Source: Ischnura elegans
Taxonomy: Eukaryota > Arthropoda > Insecta > Odonata > Coenagrionidae
Assembly: GCF_921293095.1 (NCBI RefSeq)
Contig: NC_060258.1
Span: 4,774,001 to 4,838,000, forward strand
Direction of reading: 5' to 3'
DNA: 64,000 nucleotides
Below, in pieces: positions 1 to 12,100 of the stretch (position 1 is its first letter; each line of letters begins with the position of its first letter). Below the pieces are notes generated by a model. That model saw only the letters and a program-made list of their open reading frames with translations, did no database searches and was not told where the DNA came from. Both the position numbers and the translations under genes were made by a program.

Positions 1-562
1 TATTAATTGGCACTTCTTTTGCTTTGATTTGAAGGGTTTTTTAAGATTTTTTTTCATCAATAACCATAGATATATTACAAAATGGCGGAGCCTGTTTTCA
101 GCCCTTTTTTTATATAAACGTAGGAAAAAAGTAGACATTATCATCGAATTTCACTAAGTAACTTATATCATGTCGTTTTATCAAGCTTCTACATTGTGGA
201 TCTATAGTGAAACCTTGCACCAACTTGCAACCCCGAATTTGAAATCGTTTTTTCGAGCGTGCGGTCGACTCCGGTTCTGGCCCGCGGCGGCGTAGAGTAC
301 AGCGACGCGGCAAGCGCGTGGATCCAATATGGTCTCATTTACTTTTATATGTGGATAACAGATATAATAGTGATACAAAAGAATCACCAGAAAGAAAAAT
401 TAATTAATATTAATACGAATGACTCTTATTATGTAATCGCTGGGCAATGCAAGAGGTGAATTGCAAGGTTTCGTTTTTTCAGTGCATTCCATATAATACT
501 ACGGAGAATGGGCTTAAATCGGGTGCTTTAAGTAGGGAAACAGACTCTTTATTAACAAACTG
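1..562 (+). repeat. Left terminal inverted repeat
   Basis: This matches the reverse complement of 2229-2783. It includes a GC-rich core at about 262-332 and the shared inner stretch TTTAAGTAGGGAAAC near 527. Small reading frames here (for example at 259-459) recur mirrored in the right repeat and are repeat sequence, not genes. Confidence 0.8.
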
Positions 563-1549
563 TATAACAATAAAAAATAATATATTCCTTTAACGTGATG
601 GAAAATGACTCAAGACAGTACTTGCTTTTACCGAAATATCAAGTACTGTCTTGGTGCTTGAATAGTACATTATTCTTATCCAGTAAGTTTATTTAGTTTA
701 TATCTTTGATTTAAAGCAATTAATAACTATTCCTTATGCAGCATAATGTACAAGTTGCTTTAGTTTAGCCACTGCAGGTGGATGTTAAGTCGTATGTTTT
801 CAGGGTTGTAGCAACAGAAGGAAAAGGGGGAAACGATTGCAAAATTAAGATATAGTGACCATCCTCGGAGGCAAGGACCCTTGCCAAGTGGATAAAATGC
901 AACCCCGAGTATTATGTGATGTCAGATTAAGAGGTCCTCTCACTAAGTAATTGTGTCCACGCAGTTCACTAAATTTCAGTACAAGGGTCTTCGAAAACCT
1001 AAAATTCCCTGGATATAATCTTAACACCAATTATGAGAGAGTGAAGTGAGCATACGATTCCATTTACGCGAGTGAAATTATTGTAGTAGAGGCTGTATGT
1101 GAAGTTTCCAAAAATGGTTTTCGACCATACCGCGTCTCTAATCACAACGTGCATTTCAACAGATTCAAGTCTCGCGTCGCATATAAAGTGCACTTTAATT
1201 TGCAAAAACGGCTTTGAAAGCAGTCAGGATATGCTCAATATGTGGAACGAGAGGATAACTCATGGTAATCACATGTTGGAACGAGAGCCTGTGTCTCATG
1301 AATACATTCTCGTGAGCACCCTTGTGCCTGCTTGTTTTGGCTAAAGATGCTCTTCGTTCGGTATAGCATGAAAAAGGTACGAGTATTCAAAAGTCATCAC
1401 AATTATTCTAGATTTCCTCTCTAAATAGCCATCACTGACGCTTTAAATCCAATTATTATATGCCACCGACCGTACATAAGGTCTTCATTCACGGAGGTTA
1501 CTTTGCAAAAGAGTCCATTCTTAATTGTGACAACTGTCAGGGGAAGCAT

Positions 1550-1800
1550 TAGAGGCGCGCAATAAGGACGTGAGAAAGATCCGTGAACGGTTGGCTAGAA
1601 AAATAGCAGGAGTGGCCACAAATCAGGATTTATTCCATAGACAACTCCTAATGTCATGACTAATAACAAATATTACACCAATTAAACCGGAGGAAACGTA
1701 CAGCTTGCCGAAAAATATAATGGATCTGTTTTCGAAAAAGGAAAACAATATTTGAGCTCAGATAGTGAAAGTGATGAGGACTCGTCCGATAGTGAATGAA
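1550..1800 (+). pseudogene. Possible decayed coding tail inside the long-TIR element
   Basis: Two short frames look protein-like: one ending in residues of the form TNQDLFHRQLLMS, and one ending in an acidic serine-rich tail (SDSESDEDSSDSE) followed by TGA at about 1797. They lie in different frames with stops between, so this would be a remnant of the element's own protein. The family is not recognised. Low-complexity acidic tails can also arise by chance. Confidence 0.25.
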
Positions 1801-2228
1801 AAACCGTAACTTTTTTATTGCTGAAAGTGCTAATTGCAATATGTTAGTTGGGAAAAGTGTGAGTTGTGTTTTTTATGTATTGTTTGCAAATTATTTCTAA
1901 GAAAAAACGATTTTTGTCAACAGCGCAGTTTATTAAGAATAAAGACGTTGATATATACGTGAGAGATTTAAATCCATACTTTAAATGGAGCATAAGGCAA
2001 AAGTTAAAATTAACGGTATTTCTTTGAAAGCATACATTATCCGATGTGAGTAATATGCCTTTCGAAACGTTTACAGCTAGCTGCAGTCCGTACCAAAAAC
2101 AAGGTCGATGGTCTCCGCACTACAACAATACTATAAAACGACCGTTGTCAAGAGGCCTTTAAATATGTATGTGCGGTTAAGAAGTGGAGACCATTGATCA
2201 TCGAGGGCTCTTGCCTCGAAATAGAGTT

Positions 2229-2783
2229 TGTTTTTAATAAGAGAGTCCGTTTCCCTACTTAAAGCACACGATTTAAGTCCATTCTCCGTAGTAGTACATG
2301 GAATGCACTAAAAAAGAAACCTTGCAGTGAACCTCTTGCAGTGCCCAGCGATTGCATAATAAGAGTCATTCGTATTAATATTAATTAATTTTTCTTTCTG
2401 GTGATTCTTTTGTATCACTATTATATCTGATATCCACATATAAAATTGAATGAGACCATATCGGATCCACGCGCTTGCCGCGTCGCCGTACTCTACGCCG
2501 CCGCGGGCCAGAACCGGAGTCGACCGCACGCTCGAAAAAACGATTTTAAATTCGGGGTTGCAAGTTGGTGCAAGGCTTCACTATGGATCCACAATGTAGA
2601 AGCTTGATAGAACGGCATGATATAAGTTACTTAGTGAAAGTCGATGATAATGTCTACTTTTTTCCTACGTTTATGTAAAAAAAGGGCTGAAAACAGGCTC
2701 CGCCATTTTGTTATATATCTATGGTTATGAAACAAAATCTTTAAAAACCCTTCCAATGAAAGCAAAAGAAGTGCCAATTAATA
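2229..2783 (-). repeat. Right terminal inverted repeat
   Basis: Mirror copy of the left repeat, ending at GTGCCAATTAATA. Substitutions and short indels relative to the left arm suggest a moderately old insertion. Confidence 0.8.
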
Positions 2784-5700
2784 TGATATAACAGTTTTGT
2801 CGATAAAACTATTCATGAAACCACCGCACGAGGATAAAATCGGCATTTTTCAGAAAAAATCGAGGGTCGTCGTTTTTCGCTAAATTTGCTCAAATTTGAC
2901 CTAACATATATTGTTAACGCGAGAACACGGAATAAATAGTCTGGAAAGGTATGCACAATTTATTCGAGAATACTTATGCGAAGTTTCTACTTCCTAGCTC
3001 AAAAAAATCGATTTTGAGGTTTTGGCCAGCTTTTTTCGATTCTAGCCCACTGTGCAGCGTATATATTGGTTGCTGTCAATATTTGGTTGAAAAAAACAAC
3101 GGTAAGGAAATAATTTGACCGTGGATTCGTGCTATGGTAGGGTAGGAGGGTCTTGACCAGTGGCTGGGAAAGGGACGGGTGCCCCGTTGAGCCTGAGTAT
3201 CTAGGAGTTCATGGTTGAGCTGGGTCTCAAATCTGATGCCTTTTCTACGCTACATACTTACCTTAAGTGTCTTCACTTAAGTCTAATCTTAAGTCAGGTG
3301 CAGTAGCTACACTTCAGCTTTAAGTCAACTTCAGTGCCGTGATCTATATCGGGAAACAATTATGTTCACAGATGAAGATGTAGGAGATCAATAAGTGCTT
3401 CTGTGATCCTAAACCACGGATATCTGAGATAAACTTCCAAACCCCGTGAATTAACCATTTTGGATTCAGATGGGCAAAAGGAAAGACCAATTTCAGTCCC
3501 TGAGCAAACGCTTTTTGGCGAGAGGTGATGGAGCCAGAGGAATTTAGAATTGCGAAGCTTGACTTCTTGGAATGACATTTGCATAACGTAAACGAAAACA
3601 CTTCGTCAAATTCCACTCATTTATTAAAACCATTGATGTTAAATCTAACCTTTAATTTCTCCAGGGATGCCGACTTAGAAAAAATATTTGGGGGGCCCAA
3701 ATCGGGAATTTGTCCCAGGAAAATTTTATAAGTTTTCAAAGCATCGAAGTTTAAAGTTTTTAAAGCATTTTAGAAGTCATTTGATCAACATTTTAGAACC
3801 CTGATAACTCGAATTTCGATATCTGGACACTCGGGGGAAAACCGAGAAGCCTGACACATTTTTTCCTCACACCCAGAACTAATTTTTGAGGGGGCTCGTG
3901 CCCCCTCAGGCCCCATGGAGTCGGCGCCAATGAACTTCTACCACGTCCAGTTAACCCTTTTTAACCCAGAGCTACTTCTGGATGAAATCAAATTTCACGA
4001 TTTTTCATTTTGAAAACTTGAAGCTTTTGCACTCAATCATAATTATCTTGGCAGCTAAACATTTCGTAATTAAAATTTACACCACAAAATAATTCGTAGT
4101 TTAGATATTTCCTTAATAGAGCTGAAAATGTGTATAATTTTGATGTTGCTTAGAAGCAACATTGGGTGTTAAATGGCCATATCTTATCCCCCTCGGTATC
4201 CCCAGGACTAAAATTGAAGCCCTATGCAATGGTTGCAATAGAAGTGTGTGGGATTTTACTAAGTGCATTAGTTTACGTTATTTTCGATTATGGAATCATG
4301 GAAACTTACCTGTTTCACCGGATCCTCTGCCGTCGTCTCAGTCTTAAAATTCCTTAAAGCGTTTCTAAGTTTTATAAAAACTAGTTTCACAGCGGGAAAC
4401 AGGCATAGCATAAGTAGTTTTCACGGAAATAAAGCCAACAATAAGATGACAAATTCCGTAAAATAAATTCGTCTATTTAATAACCCCAACACTAGAAGTA
4501 AACTAACGAAATAGAACGCTCAATAACCACATCATGGAATACAGCACAACTTAGGACAGTACTAACTGGATGAGTCAGGGATAGGATGGGTATTATCATA
4601 GATCTTTTATACAGTAGATGGCGCTTTCCCCTAGCCCCTTACGGCCGGAGCGCGTAGCCAACATACCGCCCCCCTTTCGCTCTCGGAGTCACGTGGTTCG
4701 GGTAAAATTAATGGCGGCGTTTGAATTCTGTTGTGAATATCGTTCCCGCTCCGGTAAAAGACATGTTACTTTTACTTACAGCGCTAGGGAAGTACGTGTA
4801 TATTTTGCTTTTTATTTTTATTTACGTTTTGCTGTATTATATATGAACCCGATAACAAAATTATTTGAATAGGAGTAATGTTTTTCGAAAAAATTCGCAT
4901 AAATGTTGAGTTACAAAAAAAGTGACGCCGATTTGCGCAAATTTGGCTATTTGTGACAATAAATTAAAGTATTATAAAGATATTCGTGAAGAAATCAGCT
5001 GCAAATGTTTGCAAGTAAGCGAATAAAAGCGATTTATGTTCCTAGCCGTGGTAGACGTGAGCATCGACACGCTAGTATCAGCGCAGTGTAGGCACATGGT
5101 ATATTGTGTCTCCCAATGTTTCATGGGCCAGAATCACGAAAATAAGAAGTTTAGCATTTTAAATACTTTTTAATAGTTTGCTATCATCCAAACTTTACCT
5201 GTGTGTGGACCAAGAAAAGAATTTCGGTCTTCGAGGTTAAGCGCAGTTGTGACGCTGGGAGAGGAGAAAAAATATTTTCTTCGATCGCTTCTCTGAACGA
5301 CTTCAATCGCGTTTTGGTAATCTATTGAAGTAAATACGACAGGCTACATGCGCTGCTACTAGGGAAACCTACAACCGGCTTCCCTTTCTTTCCATCCGAA
5401 GTGGCAAGAGACCCGTTACCCGAACACGCGCCGGACCTTAGGTACGTGGGAAGGGGTCCTTAGTCGGGACATTCTACTATCTTATAACTTGGCGCACCAC
5501 CCAACTTGAGTTTATTGCCTTCCTAGGGACGGTCTCACCCGCAAGTGAAGCTGCACGTTAACAGATGAGGTCTTTATCCTCCACCCGCCTCCTTTTGGAC
5601 GGGTTGTATTGCAGGTCCGCCGCTAGTATGCTTTTTCGCACAAAATCTAAACATTTCACATTTCTCTTTACGGGGTCTAACCTTACCCCTACAAGTTATC

Positions 5701-7660
5701 CAGGGGAATACCCTGGCTAAAGATTTCTCCTCTTTTTAACCCCGTCCAAATATCGGTCGAAACATTTTCGTAACCTTCAGTTTCTCCTTTTCTGTCGATG
5801 TGAGCACATACCCATCACTAATTGAGAAGTCCTATTTTGGCTACAGTTTTAGTGATTTACAGTGATCTCCCAAAGATGTTAGTGATAACTAAGAAATTGC
5901 GACTTATTAGTTCCTGACAACCACAGAAATAAGGATTAATGAGCAGGTATACTGTTTCATTTATTACCGTTTCTAATTTCCGTTTTTTTAAATTGGTCGG
6001 AGACGAGGCACCACACTAATTTTTCATATTTTCCCTTCTATTTGATGTTTACACTTTGTAGAAAGAAGACTGTTGTGTAGATTTTTACAAATCTCTGTTT
6101 TTATTATTGACTGTCAAAAATGTCATGGACATTTGCGCGGCAAGAACTGCACGGAAAAATGCTGGAGAAAAAAGAGAAAACCATAGTTGCTCGAAAAAGG
6201 AATTTGAATGCATATCTAGAGGGCTGTTTCAGATTACACGGGGATGAGGATGCAAACCTTCAGCTTATTAATTTTTTGAACATGAAATTTTTTTATTCCG
6301 ACAAGAGAAGATGGCGAGCTAGTTCGCGAGTAACTCGACAAAATCTATATGGAATGACCATTAAGTATTATATTTTTCGAATTTTGACCCTCCCTTTTAA
6401 ATTGCATTTGAGCGAGGGTCAGGGGTTCACGTAGAGATCTCAAAATTTTCAGGTCTTATTTTCGATCGGTCCCACAACTTTTTTTCATTGGGCCAGATGG
6501 ATTTGAAATAAAATCGATTTTTGCGATCCGCCCTACTGTATATGGATATTATTTCATTGCCTTACTTAATGGCGCCCATTAAGTTTCACAATGTAGCCTA
6601 GTCTCAAGTCTTCTGGCGAAATACCATTGGCGATATTAAATCTCAAGTTTGCCTATGTTCCAGTACCGCTCTGCGAAAGCCTGCAATTCTTCGTCATAGG
6701 AATCATTCTGTCTCGCATATTATTACCATGCTGAATATAAAAACCACTCCAACCTCCGTTTGATATGCGAGCATATCTCCTATCACAATTTCGTCATAAT
6801 CCGTGGTGGTCAAGTAAATACTTTCGTGACGCTATTAACTTGATAGCCTATTCGTTTAGTTTATGAATATAAATTTATAGCGCCCAAGGCCCCGTGAAAA
6901 TTCCTTCCCTCCTCCGCCTGGCTTTTAGACTTCAATCTTTGAAGTACATTAGACCGTTTCAACACTTGTTCACAGCTTCATGTTGTAAAACAGTATTAGT
7001 GGTAATGATGAAAGCCAAGCAGATATGAAGATCGAAGGATTCGTGGAGGACGCAGCTCGCCTACGGTGAAAGAACCCCTCTTATAGGACCCTGCCGCAAG
7101 ATCCCGATTCCGCATGCTTGTATAAGAGAGACAATTAGACTATTCTCTCGGTCCGAGGCGAAGATCGTCTTCCCTCAGCCGGAGGCGATGAAGACGGACG
7201 GAGAGTTTGGAAATGGGAAGGGAGTGAAGGAAGGGAAAGAAGAGAAAGAACTAGAACGATCTTGAACGATGGAACTCTCGCCTCTTGCTCGCAACTCCGG
7301 GGCCGTCCGTCGGCTTCTTGAAAATTAAAACAGTCAATAGGATTCCCTCATATGTCGTAAGCCCTCTAGAATATACTTACTCTTTAGTTTACAACTCTCT
7401 CAATCAATCGTACATTATCATCAACTTGATATTTTCATAAATATTACATAGAAGCACTACATGAACTAACATCGATCAGAAAAACCAACATTAATAACCA
7501 TACAATTAGAATTGATAGCACATAGAAAATTTTTCTTGAGACTAAATGCCTTAAACTGTTATCAAAAGTGTTGAGAAGCATGGTTTCCATTTAAATACGA
7601 ACACTTTCCTACTATTCACTCCATCTACCAGTAAAAATAGCAGTTAAAGACATAAGAATG
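2784..7660. other. Gene-poor intergenic stretch
   Basis: I found no convincing gene here. Apart from one short TIR element near 3.7 kb, it is AT-rich sequence with a few GC-richer patches (4618-4790, 5200-5600, 7050-7310). The reading frames at 4162-4357, 4618-4872 and 6120-6434 have no recognisable domain and no splice context. Confidence 0.5.
3666..3930. mobile_element. Short TIR element with CCGACT ends
   Basis: The left end reads ATGCCGACTTAG. The right end reads GGAGTCGGCGCC, roughly its reverse complement. Inside are purine-rich and pyrimidine-rich blocks (GGGGGGCCC near the left, CCCCCTCAGGCCCC near the right) that pair with each other. This fits a small non-autonomous DNA element or foldback repeat of about 265 bp. 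No clear target duplication was identified. Confidence 0.45.
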
Positions 7661-7661
7661 A

Positions 7662-7667
7662 TTTATT
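7662..7667 (-). terminator. Candidate polyadenylation signal
   Basis: TTTATT on the plus strand is AATAAA in the sense of the minus-strand zinc-finger gene. It lies about 470 bases after that gene's stop at 8133. Other signals could be used instead. Confidence 0.3.
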
Positions 7668-7859
7668 CGATCCTTGAGGATAAAGTAGAGTCAAGTTACT
7701 AGAACATTGAGAAATTAGGTCACAGAAATAAATGAATATTATTGTATTATTTTAACATAATGAGGCAACTCTTTCATTTCAAACATGAGGTAATCGTAGT
7801 GATACCTAATGAACACTAATTAATTAGAATCCTAAGACTATGTTTTTAAATGACAGAAA

Positions 7860-8132
7860 ACGTGAATCTACGGAGAGAAAGTGTTTTCACAATCAATGCA
7901 AGAATAAGGCTTCTTTCCTATGTACACGCATGTGTAAGACAAGGTTTCGTTTGGTAGTATAAGACTTTTCACATTCACCGCAGGAATAAGGTTTCTCCTT
8001 CGTATGAGTCCGAATGTGATAGACAAGCTGACTCCTTACAGAAAAAGACTTTTCACATTCACCGCAGGAATAAGGTTTCTCCTTTGTATGAATCCTCATG
8101 TGACGGAGAAGGTTGCTCCAGACAGAGAAAGA
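7860..8132 (-). pseudogene. Orphaned C-terminal zinc fingers after the stop
   Basis: The same frame continues after the stop at 8133 with the rest of the broken finger and two more complete C2H2 fingers (down to 7893). A last finger, CIDCENTFSP, lies in a shifted frame and has a further stop. The finger array therefore once ran about four fingers longer and is decaying from its 3' end. Stop readthrough or an assembly error are the alternatives. Confidence 0.7.
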
Positions 8133-9154
8133 TTATTCACATTCGTTACATGAAAAAGGTTTCTCCTTCGTATGAGTCCTAATGTGATAGACAAGGCTAC
8201 TCTTTTGACAGAATGACTTTTCACATTCACCGCAGGAATAAGGTTTCTCCTTTGTATGAATCCACATGTGACGGAGAAGGTTGCTCCTATCAGAGAAAGA
8301 CTGTTCACATTCGTTACATGAAAAAGGTTTCTCCTTCGTATGAATCCGAACGTGACGGACAAGGTTACTCTTTTGAGAAAAAGACTTTCTACATTCACCG
8401 CAGGAATAAGGTTTCTCCTTTGTGTGAATCCTCATGTGACAGACGAGGTTGCTCCTTAAAGAGAAAGACTTTCCACATTCATTGCAGGAGTACGGTCTCC
8501 TTGCTGTGTGTGGACTATCTCTCAATGATTTCCCATCTACAATGAAGCTTTTCCTAACGTCCCTCACATTTTTCTTCTTCTTTGTTACTCCAAAGTTTGC
8601 CTTAAGAAGCCTATTTCCTTTTTGTCTCACCCCTTGTCTTGAGATATCTTTTCCGATTGTTAAAGAAGCATCAATACCCAAATTGCCAGAACCAAAATAA
8701 ATCTTGAGGTGCTCGATGAGATCATGTTTGGCACTGAATGCATCCCCACAGTTGAAGCAATGATAAGAATTGTCCTTTGATCTGGCACGCTTCCCAGGAT
8801 TTTTAATCATGCTAGCACTTATCTCTTTCTTTTCTACCATGACTGCCTCGGGGCCACTCTTTCTACTGTCAGCGACCTTGAAAACCTTTTTGACCTTTTT
8901 GGTGTCTGGATTATCACTATCACTTGTTTCCTCAGCAACAGTCATTTTTGCTCTATCTACTCCGATTTTAGACACAACCCTGAATTTTGAATGAAACTTT
9001 CCATCACCAGGAATTGAGCACGAAGTTGTTTTATCAGCAAGCGGGGTACCACATTTTACAATGTCTTTATCCATCACTTTCCTTGAATTTGATGCTCTAA
9101 TTTTTGGCTCATGGAGAACATGCAAAGCTGAGGCTCTTCCATGAGCTGGGAGAT
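8133..9154 (-). CDS. Exon 10: C2H2 zinc-finger array, truncated
   Basis: The acceptor TTCTTTTCTAG is joined in phase 1 from exon 9. A basic, serine-rich linker of about 130 residues comes first. Next is an isolated imperfect finger (YHCFNCGDAF, lacking a normal second His), then a further linker, then four consecutive complete C2H2 fingers with HTKEKPYSC or HTKEKPFSC linkers. A fifth finger begins (CNECE) and is cut by TAA at 8133-8135. Fingers alternate between GEC and NEC types, a sign of two-finger unit duplication. Confidence 0.75.
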
Positions 9155-12100
9155 CTAGAAAAGAATTTCACTTTTAAAATAAGTAAAGTCAGAAATGTAA
9201 TCTATGATTCGTTGACCTAATTTATAATACTCATTACACAGATATGAAAGTTGCAACTTCAACCAATCTTTTGGTTAATTGCCATACACATAACAAGTGT
9301 GGCAATTAATTTTTTATGGTAGTTTTCATACATTTCTTCACAAATTGAGCGGCCCTGCTGCTCAAAGAAATTCAGTTAGGTATTACGCACTAACCTCAAA
9401 ATATCTACTCTAGAAAACAAGCCAGTGCACAATTCCAAGCAAAATGGTACTGGAGCATCCTAATGCAAAAATTTACCTAATAGTTAAATGTAAAATTACA
9501 TACAAATTATTCAACTTCTCATATCCACCATCAATGAGGGTGATGCCCTGTACTTCATTGTACCACAATTAAAAATTTGGATGAAACAATATCCTTGAAA
9601 TCTAAGCTAACAAGAATAAGTAAGCATGGCCTGGTCGCTTACTGTCTCTTCAGAACCAAAACTTCTGCACACAAGGAATTGAAATTGAGTTTTGCCTATT
9701 TTTAGCCAAATTATTTTTTTCTCCATACTTCACTTCCTCCATGAATGTGTTTGACCTAGTAAAGCACAGTTTCCATGAGCGCAACAAAGTGAATTGGATG
9801 GGGTATGTATCAAAGCAAAATTTTCCCATTATTTCGAAATTGAACCAAACCTTTTGTCCTCATTGCAACAAGCTCCATGTTAACTTTGTCTATTGATGCC
9901 ACAGATGACGTGGGAGTTGTAATCTCATGCTTTGCATTCTTCACAAGTGATTTTTGGTAATTATTATCTATTAGCCAATCTTAAAGGCAAAATTGTTTTG
10001 TAAAGTACAGGGGAGTTTCCCTATGAATGCTCATGACTTCAAATATTGCTTTATTTCACTGAAACATGAAGAAAATTTTACTAGCAATTAGCCAAACTGA
10101 TTAAATTAACCAGCAAAACTTTTAAAATAAACCAAAGACAGTATAGAAGGATGACAAATTCAGATTCTACATCCTTCACAAGTGGAGTGTCCAAAAACCT
10201 GGACTAAGAATTCAATTAAATTATGTTGTTATACAGGGTGGTATCCAGAAGTAGCAGGACTGATTTTTTTCCGCGCGGGCAGAAAGATTGAGGGGGTCTG
10301 CAAGATTGGATATTGTGGTGGGGAGTCTTGGGAACAATTTTAGACATGCGGCAGTCGCCTCCGTGCATTAGTTGAGAGTGGACAACTGTTTTAGTGACCT
10401 ACTGTTTAGACGCGTCGTCGTTAGTTGCGATGGATAAAAATTTAGAGCAGCGGTACGCCATCAAGTTTTGCTGCAAAATTCGAAAATCCGCAACCGAAAC
10501 CAAGAAAATGCTTACGCAGGCCTACAAGGATGATACCATGAGCCATTCCTCGATATTTGAGTGGCACAAGTTGTTTCGGGATGGCAGGGAGCTCGTCGAG
10601 GACGACCAACGCGCCGGGCGTCCGTCAACCTCGAAATCGAAAGTGAAATCGATGTTAATTGCATTTTTCGACCGTCATGGAATTGTCCATAAGGAGTTTC
10701 TACCTCCTGGAAATTCTGTTAACGCAAGATTTTATGCGGAAGTGCTGCGAAATCGGATCACACGCGTGCGACCAGACCTGTGGGGCATTGGAAGCTCCAC
10801 CACGACAATGCACCGTGCCACGACGCGTGGATTGTGAGGGATATCCTGGCCAAATTCGGCGTTTCCACGTTGCCTCACCCCCCTTTACAGCCCTGATGTG
10901 GCACCACCGAACTTCTTCCTGTACCCCAGGATCAAGAGGCAGCTCAGGGGGTATCGTTTCGACTCGGTGGAAGCGGTCCAAGCGGCGACGACGAGGGCGC
11001 TGAACAGCATTCCGGAGGACGACTTCCAGAAGGCCTCCACGACGTGAAAGACTCGCTACCAGAAGTGTGTGGATGCCCAAAGGGCCGGTTTTGAAGAGTG
11101 TTGAGTCGGTATATCAAAATTTTAAATAAATTAATTATAAAAAAATCAGTCCTACTACTTCTGGATACCTGTAGTCCATTGCGAGTAGTCCTCTAATCAC
11201 CCCCCATAAAGGGTTACATGTATAACCAATATTTTAAACTACAAATCCAGTTAAACATTTACAGGCCAAATGTAATAATGTATAAGAGCCACCCTGCAAA
11301 GGGTGAGCGTTAGTCAAGCGGTTAAGATGCCCAGTCATCACCTCGAGGACAGGGGATCAAGCTAAATATAAAAATAAAAATTTCAGTGAAATTTATAGAA
11401 ATATTGACGAATAACAGGCTTCTGTTAAATAGAAATTAGAATGAAAGAATGAAAAAAGTTTCATGCGAGGATACCAAAATTTGATTGAATTCAGAGATCC
11501 AGTTTTGGGACATTTGCCTAGTCAGAATTAGTTACAAGTCTTTTCTGTGAAGAGTCATTTTCACGCACTTTAGAGCACTTACCCCGTGTCTCCAACATAG
11601 ACTCCATGTCCATTGCCTGATTCTGAATGAGCTCTCCATTCTCCGTAGAAGTAGGCTGAAAGTAATCACCAAAATATTAATGGACAGGGAATTGGAACTA
11701 TCTTTGCAGGTGATTAAATATAACTAATTCTTAAACCATATAAACTCAGATATTCTTATATTTTCCAAGTGAACAAGAAGTAAATTGGTAATTATTGTGA
11801 TGAAAAATGTATTCTCAATGATCATCAGATAAGGACAGCAAATGTAAGGTAATATAAGATTTGCCATCCTTAAAAACGATAAAAATCATATCCAGCAGCA
11901 GAAACGTTATCCAATTGAGTCTGTTGTCTACACCCATAACATTCCCTAGCATGCTTTTTTTCTCAACCTCCATACTAGATTGAATGTGTTTATCCTGTGA
12001 ATTGAGCACTCTCAGAAATGGCATTAGCTGTCATGGCATTCCTTATCACTCACAAAACACTGTCTACATATCGATACCATTTTATGCTTTTCTTAGTAAT

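Larger units (their letters stand above)
1..2783. mobile_element. Long-TIR DNA transposon (non-autonomous or decayed)
   Basis: The first ~560 bases and bases ~2229-2783 are inverted copies of each other with a few percent mismatch. The outer ends read TATTAATTGGCAC and its complement GTGCCAATTAATA. The interior (563-2228) has no intact transposase. The element begins exactly at the window edge, so its left boundary cannot be checked. The ends allow a TA or TTAA target duplication, so the superfamily is unresolved (Tc1/mariner, piggyBac and others are possible). Confidence 0.75.

Noticed and set aside
4618-4872. 84-codon GC-rich frame
   Set aside because: No domain or homology recognised, and the composition changes abruptly inside the frame.
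8213-8994. Plus-strand open frames opposite the zinc-finger exon
   Set aside because: They are antisense shadows of the finger repeats; the minus strand shows clear C2H2 motifs.
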